Of a DNA stretch of 5,159 nucleotides, positions 1 to 5,159 are shown piece by piece. Position numbers and translations under genes: made by a program. The notes under the pieces were generated by a model, which was not told where the DNA came from, made no database searches, and worked only from the letters and a program-made list of their open reading frames with translations. Source of the stretch: an uncultured bacterium (lineage in GTDB: Bacteria > Verrucomicrobiota > Lentisphaeria > Oligosphaerales > Oligosphaeraceae); NCBI GenBank assembly GCA_902783355.1, contig CACZQQ010000312.1:1-5159 (forward strand), written 5' to 3'. The stretch's first letter is position 1. The number at the start of each line of letters is the position of its first letter.

Positions 1-101
1 TGCCGCCCTTCGGAGCAGTGCTGGTCACGCTCCAGTTTCTGGCCGTCATGGCCGTCATTCTCATTGTCCAACTCTCGAAAAACACATCCCAAACCCCATA
101 G
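1..101 (+). CDS. 3' end of a membrane-protein gene (N-terminus outside window)
   Basis: The frame beginning at base 3 is open from the window edge to a TAG at 99-101 and encodes 32 residues. They contain a strongly hydrophobic run rich in Val, Leu, Ile and Ala (about residues 5-24: GAVLVTLQFLAVMAVILIVQ). A short polar tail, LSKNTSQTP, follows. This is what the last transmembrane helix and tail of an integral membrane protein look like, and the other two forward frames give no such pattern. The family cannot be identified from so little sequence. It does not resemble the C-terminus of YejB as I remember it, so it is unlikely to be the missing partner of the permease at the other end of the window. 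The gene ends 43 bases before the chosen nadC start, on the same strand, so it may share its transcript. Confidence 0.6.
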   Translation, partial: PPFGAVLVTLQFLAVMAVILIVQLSKNTSQTP

Positions 102-144
102 GATTTCTCGCCTGCCGCCGCATGCGGCCTCCGCGAGCCCCTTT

Positions 145-1005
145 ATGCCACTGCCCGCCTACCTGACCGAATCCGTCATCCGCGACCTCTGCCAGCGCGC
201 CATTGCCGAGGACGTCGGCTCCGGCGACGCCTCCACGCTGGCCATCGTGCCGCCCGAACAGACCGTCACCGCCTCGTTCGTCCCCCGCAAGCCCTGCATT
301 GTCGCGGGCATGCCCGTCCTGAAGATCCTCTACGGGGAGCTTTCCGCGGACGTGGACTTCCAGACGAAGGTGGCGGACGGGCAGCCCGCGCAGGCGGGCG
401 AGGTCATCGCGGTGGCCAGCGGCAACGCGCGCGCCATCCTGACGGGAGAGCGGACCGCCCTCAACCTCCTGCAACGCCTTTCAGGCATTGCCACCATGAC
501 GCGCCGCTATGTGGAGGCCCTGGGCGACAGCAAGACCGTCCTGCTGGACACGCGCAAGACGACGCCGGGGCTGCGCCTCTTCGAGAAATACGCCGTGCTG
601 ATGGGCGGCGGCGCCAACCACCGCCTTGGTCTCTACGACCGTATCATGTTGAAAGACAATCATTTAGCACTAGCACGGCTCACGGGGCCCGACGCCATCC
701 GGCGCGCCGTCCAGCAATGCCGCCAGAAATACCCCAGCCTGGAGATCGAGGTGGAGGCGGACAACCTGGAGGACGTGCGCCTGGCGGCGGAGGCCGGCGT
801 GGAGTACATCCTGCTGGACAACATGTCCAACGAGCAGATGGCCGAGGCCATCCGTCTCATCGGGGGGCGCGCCCGCACGGAGGCCTCCGGCAACATCACC
901 CTGGAGCGTCTGCCGTCGCTGCGCAACCTCGGCCTTGACTTCGTCTCGTCCGGCGCCCTGACGCACTCCGCCACCGCCATCGACATCGGCCTCGACATCC
1001 GATAG
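145..1005 (+). CDS. nadC: Nicotinate-nucleotide pyrophosphorylase (carboxylating), quinolinate phosphoribosyltransferase
   Basis: NadC converts quinolinate and PRPP to nicotinate mononucleotide, CO2 and pyrophosphate, the step in cytoplasmic de novo NAD synthesis where the pathway commits to the nucleotide. The 286 residues match the usual length of about 280-300. The N-terminal part has the family's AEDVGSGD motif (about residues 21-28). The ER-ALNLLQRLSGIAT segment starts at E102-R103. The core LDTRKTTPGLR is at 134-144 with K138, followed by EKYAV, GGGANHR and KDNH (170-173). Further acidic and active-site positions are EIEVE (200-204), LLDNM with D225, and EASG (246-249). R103, K138, E200 or E202, and D225 correspond to known substrate-binding residues of the family. 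The ATG at 145 is chosen because the protein aligns from there. The frame extends upstream to a TTG at 64, but the added residues are low-complexity and overlap the preceding gene. No strong Shine-Dalgarno precedes 145, so the start is the least certain part. No nadA or nadB is adjacent. Confidence 0.95.
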   Translation: MPLPAYLTESVIRDLCQRAIAEDVGSGDASTLAIVPPEQTVTASFVPRKPCIVAGMPVLKILYGELSADVDFQTKVADGQPAQAGEVIAVASGNARAILTGERTALNLLQRLSGIATMTRRYVEALGDSKTVLLDTRKTTPGLRLFEKYAVLMGGGANHRLGLYDRIMLKDNHLALARLTGPDAIRRAVQQCRQKYPSLEIEVEADNLEDVRLAAEAGVEYILLDNMSNEQMAEAIRLIGGRARTEASGNITLERLPSLRNLGLDFVSSGALTHSATAIDIGLDIR

Positions 1006-1030
1006 CCTTTCCCTGAAACAGAACAACCCA

Positions 1031-1035
1031 AGGAG
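1031..1035 (+). promoter_or_regulatory. Ribosome binding site of the OmpH-family gene
   Basis: AGGAG lies 9 bases before the ATG at 1045, in the 39-base gap after nadC. It is a near-ideal Shine-Dalgarno and fixes the start of the chaperone gene. The gap shows no hairpin with a T-run, so nadC transcription probably continues through it. Confidence 0.75.
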
Positions 1036-1044
1036 AAGCCCACC

Positions 1045-1704
1045 ATGAAGAAACTTGTCGCAACCCTTCTGTGCGCCCTGCTGGCGCTCACCCTCGCCGC
1101 CGCCGAAAAGACCGGCTATGTCAACATGGAGACGGTCTTCAACAGCTACTACAAGACAGTCAACGAGAACATCAACTTCGAGAACCAGCGCAAGAGCTTT
1201 GTGGACGCGATGGACATCTACCGCAAGGAGTACCAGGCCAGCCTCCAGGAGTACCAGAAGGCCAAGGCGGACACGGAGAACGAGCTCCTCTCCGCGGAGG
1301 CGCGCACCGCGGCCGCCAGCCGCGTGAAGCTTCTGGAGACGCGCCTCCAGCAGAAGCAGGAGGAGATCATGGAGTTCCGCGACAACGGAATGCGCGAAAT
1401 CGAGGCCAAGCAGCAGTCCGTCACGAACGCCCTGGCGGAGGACCTGCTGGCGCAGGCGCGCCAGTACGCCGCCGCCCATGGCTACACGCTGGTGCTGGAG
1501 GTCTCCGGCAAGTCCCTGAGCCGCATTCCCGTCGTCATCACCTACCCCAAGGAAGCCGAATTCACGGACGACCTGGTCCAGGTCATCAACGCGGGCCACG
1601 AGAAGGAAAAGGCGGATGCGCAGACTCGGCTGGACGCCTTGCGGAAGCAGGCCGAAGAGGAGGCCAAGGCCGCGCAGGCGGCGGCGCAGGCCGCCAGGCA
1701 GTAG
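1045..1704 (+). CDS. OmpH/Skp family periplasmic outer-membrane-protein chaperone
   Basis: Skp/OmpH proteins bind unfolded outer-membrane proteins in the periplasm as a trimer with long coiled-coil tentacles. The 219-residue product begins with a clear Sec signal peptide: basic MKK, a Leu/Ala hydrophobic core, and a probable cut after the Ala run at residues 18-20. The mature protein opens with EKTGYVNMETVFNSYYKT (21-38), the first strand and helix typical of the family. A long charged helical region rich in Glu, Lys, Gln and Ala follows (about 45-140) and should form the coiled-coil arm. A strand-forming segment, about 148-167 (LVLEVSGKSLSRIPVVITYP), returns to the body. The last 30 residues are another charged, Ala-rich helix ending AAQAAAQAARQ, a tail that E. 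coli Skp lacks as far as I recall. The start is fixed by AGGAG 9 bases upstream. The lpxD gene follows after 44 bases, the classical ompH-lpxD adjacency. bamA, often upstream of skp, is not here; nadC takes its place. Identity rests on architecture and the N-terminal motif, since the family diverges strongly in sequence. Confidence 0.88.
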   Translation: MKKLVATLLCALLALTLAAAEKTGYVNMETVFNSYYKTVNENINFENQRKSFVDAMDIYRKEYQASLQEYQKAKADTENELLSAEARTAAASRVKLLETRLQQKQEEIMEFRDNGMREIEAKQQSVTNALAEDLLAQARQYAAAHGYTLVLEVSGKSLSRIPVVITYPKEAEFTDDLVQVINAGHEKEKADAQTRLDALRKQAEEEAKAAQAAAQAARQ

Positions 1705-1733
1705 CTCCATCCTTTCTCTCCATTCCAACCTTC

Positions 1734-1739
1734 AAGGAG
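1734..1739 (+). promoter_or_regulatory. Ribosome binding site of lpxD
   Basis: AAGGAG lies 9 bases before the ATG at 1749, in the 44-base gap after the OmpH gene. It supports this start over the longer open frame that extends back through the OmpH gene. The rest of the gap is pyrimidine-rich and unstructured, with no terminator visible. Confidence 0.75.
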
Positions 1740-1748
1740 CCTTCTTCC

Positions 1749-2798
1749 ATGCTGATCACTAAAAGCGCACAGGAAATCGCCGAACTGGTCTCCGGACGCC
1801 TGGTGGGCGTCTGCGCGAACGCCCTCCAGGGCGTGGCCTCCCTCTCCGAGGCCACCGAGACCGATGTCTCCTTCCTGGGGAATGAGAAGTACCGCGAGCA
1901 GGTGAAGCCCAGCCGCGCAGGCGTGGTGCTTGTGCCGCCGGACTACGCGGAGGAGCCGCCGGAAGGGCGCGCCTGGATCGTCTGCAACGCGCCGTCGGAC
2001 GCCTTCACGCAGGTCGTGCTGGCCTTCACGCCGCCGCCGATGAACTACGCCCCCGGCGTGCATCCGACCGCCTCCATCGACCCGACCGCCACCGTCCCTG
2101 CCACCGCGCATGTCGGCGCCTGCGCCGTCGTCGACGCGGGCGCCGTCATCGGCGAGAACACCATCATCCAGGCCAACTGCTACGTCGGGAGGGAGACCGT
2201 CATCGGCGACGACTGCCACCTGTATCCCAACGTGACCATCCGCGAACGCTGCATTTTGGGCAACCGCGTCATCCTCCACCCAGGCGTCGTCGTCGGCGCG
2301 GACGGCTTCGGCTACAAGCCCACCCTCATGGGGCACGAGAAGATTCCGCAGGTGGGCATCGTGCAGATCGACGACGACGTGGAGATCGGGGCCAATTCCT
2401 GCGTGGACCGCGCGCGCTTCGGCCGCACGTGGATCCGCAGCGGCACCAAGATCGACAATCTGGTGCAGGTCGCCCACAACGTGGAGATCGGGCGCGCGTG
2501 CATCCTTGTGGCGCAGGTCGGCGTCGCCGGCAGCACGCACATCGGCAACGGCGTCGTGCTGGCGGGCCAGGTGGGGGTCTCGGGGCACCTGCGCATCGGC
2601 GACGGCACCGTGGCCATGGCCAAGTCCGGCCTCACCAAGGACACGCTGCCGGGCTCCGTACTCATCGGCTCCCCTGCGCGGGACCGCCGCACCTTCGCCC
2701 GCGAACGCATGCTCACAAAGCACATCGACGACCTGATGGCGCAGGTCAAGGAGCTGACAAAGCGCCTCAACGAGCTGGAGGCAGCCCGCAAAGCCTGA
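1749..2798 (+). CDS. lpxD: UDP-3-O-acylglucosamine N-acyltransferase
   Basis: LpxD transfers a 3-hydroxyacyl chain from acyl carrier protein to the 2-amino group of UDP-3-O-acylglucosamine, the third step of lipid A synthesis. The 349 residues match the usual length of about 340. The N-terminal uridine-binding domain (about 1-95) carries the expected SFLGNEKY and AGVVLVP segments. From about residue 98 (MNYAPGVHPTASIDPTATV) a left-handed beta-helix of hexapeptide repeats runs to about 310. It includes GADGFGY (183-189), IPQVG, IGANSCVDRA and GTKIDNLVQVAHNVEIG. H243 in AHN corresponds to the catalytic His (H239 in E. coli), and H280 in VSGHLRIG to the second conserved His (H276). A charged C-terminal helix (about 321-349) matches the acyl-carrier-protein-binding helix. 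All key residues are present, so the enzyme should be active. The stop TGA shares its A with the next gene's ATG. fabZ and lpxA, often downstream, are absent here. Confidence 0.96.
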   Translation: MLITKSAQEIAELVSGRLVGVCANALQGVASLSEATETDVSFLGNEKYREQVKPSRAGVVLVPPDYAEEPPEGRAWIVCNAPSDAFTQVVLAFTPPPMNYAPGVHPTASIDPTATVPATAHVGACAVVDAGAVIGENTIIQANCYVGRETVIGDDCHLYPNVTIRERCILGNRVILHPGVVVGADGFGYKPTLMGHEKIPQVGIVQIDDDVEIGANSCVDRARFGRTWIRSGTKIDNLVQVAHNVEIGRACILVAQVGVAGSTHIGNGVVLAGQVGVSGHLRIGDGTVAMAKSGLTKDTLPGSVLIGSPARDRRTFARERMLTKHIDDLMAQVKELTKRLNELEAARKA

Positions 2799-3952
2799 TG
2801 GCCGTCTACCACTACGACACGATTCTGGCCAACGCGCTGCGCACGGAGTGGGATTTCGCGCTGGAGCGCCTGCCGCAGGAGATGCGCGGACGCTTGAGGG
2901 CGCCCCTCTTCGAGATCCGCGACGAAATGCGCCCCTGGGGCATGTGGCAGGGCGGCCTGAAACGTGTCATCTCCCTGAAGCGCGACCTCATCGCACGGCA
3001 TCCGTGGTATGCCGTGCGCGACGTGCTCCGGCATGAGATGGCGCACCAGCTCAAGGCGGAACTCCACCCCGAAATCCAGGAGGCGGACCACGGGCCATGC
3101 TTCCGCCGGATGTGTCATCTCCTTGGCGCGCGCCCCGAGGCCTCGGGCGACTTTCCCCTGATCGACCAGCTTGTCTACGCCGACGGCGACCTCTCCGACG
3201 ACGCCGCGGAGGCCGAAGGCGCCCGCAGTGGGGAGGCCCGCCTGATGGTCAGGCTGCGCAAGCTGCTCTCCCTTTCCGGCAGCACGAATCCGCATGAGGC
3301 GGAATCCGCGCTTCTCAAGGCGCGCGAGCTGGCCGCCAAATACGCCCTCGACTTGGAGGAGGCGCGCAAAGACGGCGTGCCGACGCCGGAGGACGAACGG
3401 CACTACACGGTGAGCATCGGCGAATGCCACCCACGCCTTTCCCTGGAGGAGGCCGCCCTCGCCAATCTTCTGCAGGATTTCTTCGGCGTGATGGCCGTCC
3501 GCGAATACGCGCCCGATCTAGAGACAGGCAGGCCAAGCCACATCCTCACCCTGAGCGGGACACGGCGCAGCCTCCAGCTGGCCACCTACGTCCACGACTG
3601 CATCCAGACCGCCTTCCGCCGCGCTCAATACGACCTGCCCCCCCTGATGCTGGCGCGCACCATCGCCAGCAAACGCGCCCTCAAGGACTTCCGGCTCGGC
3701 CTCCTGGAGGGCTTTCGCGCCAAGCTCCGCGAACAGAACCAGCGGCCTGAAATGCGGGCCCTCGTGCTGGCGGACAAGACGCGTCTCAAGGAATACCTCG
3801 CCTGGCAGTATCCGCATCTGCGCACGCACAGCGCGGGCCGCAGCCAAATCGACGGCGAGCTGCGCGCGGCCGGCAACCGCGCGGGCCGCAGGCTTGACAT
3901 CCGTCCCGCCCTCCAGAAGGCCAACAGCGGCCGAAAAAGGCTCAATGGATGA
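2798..3952 (+). CDS. SprT-like zinc metalloprotease fused to DUF2786-type domains
   Basis: This 384-residue protein appears to have three parts. Residues about 1-125 are a SprT-like domain with HEMAHQ at 79-84 and a third probable zinc ligand, H98, in DHGPCFRRMCHLLG, giving HExxH-x14-H. As I recall it, human SPRTN has the same spacing and a similar HGPxF motif; E. coli SprT has a shorter linker. SPRTN cleaves proteins crosslinked to DNA. After an acidic linker, residues about 149-187 (LRKLLSLSGSTNPHEAESAL and beyond) match DUF2786. The segment from about 208 to 300 (FFGVMAVREYAPDLETG, then LSGTRRSLQLATYVHDCI) resembles DUF7168, which usually follows DUF2786. The C-terminus (about 330-384) is basic and could contact nucleic acid. 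No signal peptide or membrane helix is seen, so it is probably cytoplasmic. The start overlaps the lpxD stop (TGATG), with GGAGG 16 bases upstream, suggesting translational coupling. The substrate is unknown; a DNA-associated role is inference. Confidence 0.85.
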   Translation: MAVYHYDTILANALRTEWDFALERLPQEMRGRLRAPLFEIRDEMRPWGMWQGGLKRVISLKRDLIARHPWYAVRDVLRHEMAHQLKAELHPEIQEADHGPCFRRMCHLLGARPEASGDFPLIDQLVYADGDLSDDAAEAEGARSGEARLMVRLRKLLSLSGSTNPHEAESALLKARELAAKYALDLEEARKDGVPTPEDERHYTVSIGECHPRLSLEEAALANLLQDFFGVMAVREYAPDLETGRPSHILTLSGTRRSLQLATYVHDCIQTAFRRAQYDLPPLMLARTIASKRALKDFRLGLLEGFRAKLREQNQRPEMRALVLADKTRLKEYLAWQYPHLRTHSAGRSQIDGELRAAGNRAGRRLDIRPALQKANSGRKRLNG

Positions 3953-5159
3953 TCTTCATGCCTAAATACAGTTTTAAGGACGCGCGTAGGAAGCAACCAG
4001 TCCGCCATGAGCCCGTGCGGCGCACGAAACAGCCCTCCCCCATGTCGCTCTTCACCCCCAACCCAATGACACGGCAACGCCTGCGGCGCTTCTGGGCGCT
4101 GCGCAGGGCGCGCTGGTCGCTTTGGGGAATGCTTCTGCTCTACGTCTTCTCGCTGGGGGCCGAGCTCATCTGCAATTCACGGCCGCTGTTCCTGCGCCAC
4201 GAAGGCAAAAACTACTTCCCCTTCTGCCGTTTCTACCCAGAAGACGCCTTCCTCCACAACGGACGTATGACACGCCCTGACTATCTCGCCCTTGAAACCG
4301 CCGGCGCCTTCAAAGACGCGCGTGTCCTGTGGGCGCCCCTGCGGAACGACCCCTACCGCATCGTCCCCACGGGCGAATTCCAGGCACGTCTCCAGGAGCA
4401 CGTCCGCCTGACGCCGCTCCCGCAGGTGGCCGGCCTCCTCCTGGACAGGGAATTGCGCATCCGCCGGCTCGTGGGCCTGGCGAGCCTCCTGCCGCCGGAA
4501 ACCCTTTCGCCTGCCTCCCTGGACGGGACGCTCGGCGACTTCTGGCAATGCCCCGAAGACCTTTCGGAACTTCTTTCGGACCGCCTTGCAGGCAAGGCAG
4601 ACGGCGCGCATTCGATTCCCCTGAAGCCACGACCGGATTTGCCGCTGTCGCTCCCGCCCGTCGTCCTGGTCTTCGCGCCCGTGCGTGCCGCCGACGCCCC
4701 ACGGGCGGTCCTGCGTGCGCGCCTCCTGCCCGACGAAAGCGGGCGGGGCGCCCTCGCCGCCAAGCCGCGCCAGTGGTCATTCACAGAGGGCGCGGCACTC
4801 CCTCGCCGGAATGCGCGCCTCTACCTGCAGCTGGACGAAGACGAGCGTCGCCGCCTCGACGCAGAGCGGCAGGCCCTCCGTCATGGCGAAGGCGCGCCTG
4901 AAAGCCGGACGATCACTGTGGAAGGGCGCCCCTGCCTCGTCACCGTGGAGCTTGAACCCGCCCGCTACCCCTTCCGTCCCGTCAAAGGGCATCCCTTCGG
5001 CCTGGACGGCGCCGGCCGCGATGTCCTTGCGCGCATCCTCTACGGCCTGCGCCTTGCGCTGAACTTCGGCCTCATCCTCGTGGTGCTTTCGTTGGGCTTC
5101 GGCTCCATCGCGGGCATCCTGCAGGGCTATCTGGGCGGCAAGGCGGACATCATCGGACA
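3949..5159 (+). CDS. YejE-type oligopeptide ABC transporter permease (C-terminus outside window)
   Basis: The frame stays open from 3949 to the window edge (403 codons). YejE is one of two inner-membrane permeases of the Yej peptide importer. After a basic cytoplasmic tail of about 55 residues comes WSLWGMLLLYVFSLGAELIC (first membrane helix, about 56-75). Then come NSRPLFLRHEGKNYFPF and VLWAPLR (126-132), all closely like E. coli YejE as I remember it. The permease domain begins at HPFGLDGAGRDVLARILYG (348-366), the OppC/DppC-type signature, followed by a membrane helix (about 370-391) and QGYLGGKAD. Residues about 142-344 form an extracytoplasmic region roughly 200 residues longer than in E. 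coli. The ATG at 3949 is chosen over the in-frame one at 3958 because it overlaps the upstream TGA (ATGA) and has AAGG 8 bases before it. No YejB-type gene lies directly upstream, which is unusual. The coupling domain and remaining helices lie beyond the window. Confidence 0.9.
   Translation, partial: MIFMPKYSFKDARRKQPVRHEPVRRTKQPSPMSLFTPNPMTRQRLRRFWALRRARWSLWGMLLLYVFSLGAELICNSRPLFLRHEGKNYFPFCRFYPEDAFLHNGRMTRPDYLALETAGAFKDARVLWAPLRNDPYRIVPTGEFQARLQEHVRLTPLPQVAGLLLDRELRIRRLVGLASLLPPETLSPASLDGTLGDFWQCPEDLSELLSDRLAGKADGAHSIPLKPRPDLPLSLPPVVLVFAPVRAADAPRAVLRARLLPDESGRGALAAKPRQWSFTEGAALPRRNARLYLQLDEDERRRLDAERQALRHGEGAPESRTITVEGRPCLVTVELEPARYPFRPVKGHPFGLDGAGRDVLARILYGLRLALNFGLILVVLSLGFGSIAGILQGYLGGKADIIG

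Noticed and set aside
64..144. TTG start at 64 for a longer NadC
   Set aside because: The added 27 residues overlap the upstream gene's end and do not look like NadC. Family similarity begins just after the ATG at 145.
670..1728. Long minus-strand open frame (352 codons) opposite nadC and the OmpH gene
   Set aside because: It spans two well-identified + strand genes and the gap between them. The product is Leu/Gly/Val-rich with no recognisable motif, as expected of an antisense frame in GC-rich coding DNA.
1071..1748. Upstream extension of the lpxD frame through the OmpH gene
   Set aside because: The extension is a low-complexity Gly/Arg/Pro/Gln-rich translation of the OmpH gene out of frame. 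The ATG at 1749 has a good ribosome binding site and matches the LpxD N-terminus.
1542..2723. Minus-strand open frame (393 codons) opposite lpxD
   Set aside because: Its Asp/Ala/Val/His-rich composition is the mirror of the lpxD hexapeptide-repeat codons. lpxD has all its catalytic motifs on the + strand.
2312..3430. Minus-strand open frame (372 codons) across lpxD and the protease gene
   Set aside because: It runs across a gene boundary opposite two coupled + strand genes and shows no domain pattern. It is an antisense shadow.
3831..3891. 13-base direct repeat (GCGCGGGCCGCAG at 3831 and 3879)
   Set aside because: It encodes two Ala-Gly-Arg stretches in frame inside the protease gene. Repetition this short is expected in GC-rich, Arg/Ala-rich coding sequence.
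3945..3965. Six-codon frame starting ATG at 3945 between the protease and permease genes
   Set aside because: It overlaps both genes and is far too short to support. The in-frame ATG at 3949 for the permease explains the junction better.
4329..4901. Forward and reverse open frames within 4177-5062 that would leave the permease gene out
   Set aside because: They are Pro/Arg/Ala-rich and motif-free. The frame from 3949 carries clear YejE motifs both before and after this region and has no stop through it.

Overview
The window is GC-rich (well above 60% by eye) and densely coding. Every supported gene is on the + strand. The layout is: the 3' end of an unidentified membrane-protein gene (1-101); nadC (145-1005); an OmpH/Skp-family periplasmic chaperone (1045-1704); lpxD (1749-2798); a SprT-like metalloprotease fused to DUF2786-type domains (2798-3952); and the 5' part of a YejE-type oligopeptide ABC permease (3949 to the window end). 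Gaps between genes are 43, 39 and 44 bases, and the last two junctions overlap (TGATG, then ATGA). No terminator-like hairpin is visible in any gap, so the window reads as one co-directional, probably co-transcribed run. No promoter, RNA gene, mobile element, CRISPR array or origin was seen, and no stretch over 300 bases lacks a gene.

The organism is a diderm (Gram-negative type) bacterium, because it has lipid A acyltransferase LpxD next to an OmpH/Skp chaperone. The OmpH mature N-terminus (a V-x-M-E-x-V-F-N-x-Y-Y-K-T pattern), the high GC content and the non-proteobacterial gene order resemble the PVC group (Lentisphaerae, Kiritimatiellota or Verrucomicrobia relatives). That placement is inference from memory, not proof.

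Functionally, nadC makes nicotinate mononucleotide from quinolinate for de novo NAD synthesis. The ompH-lpxD pair serves the outer membrane: OmpH carries unfolded outer-membrane proteins across the periplasm, and LpxD adds the second N-linked acyl chain to the lipid A precursor. The protease fusion has the zinc site of SprT/Spartan proteins and is translationally coupled to lpxD. The permease would import peptides if it pairs with a YejB-type partner, which is not encoded in this window.

The two items most worth a second look are the SprT-DUF2786 fusion and a region of about 200 residues inserted before the transport domain of the YejE-like permease. No wholly new system is evident.
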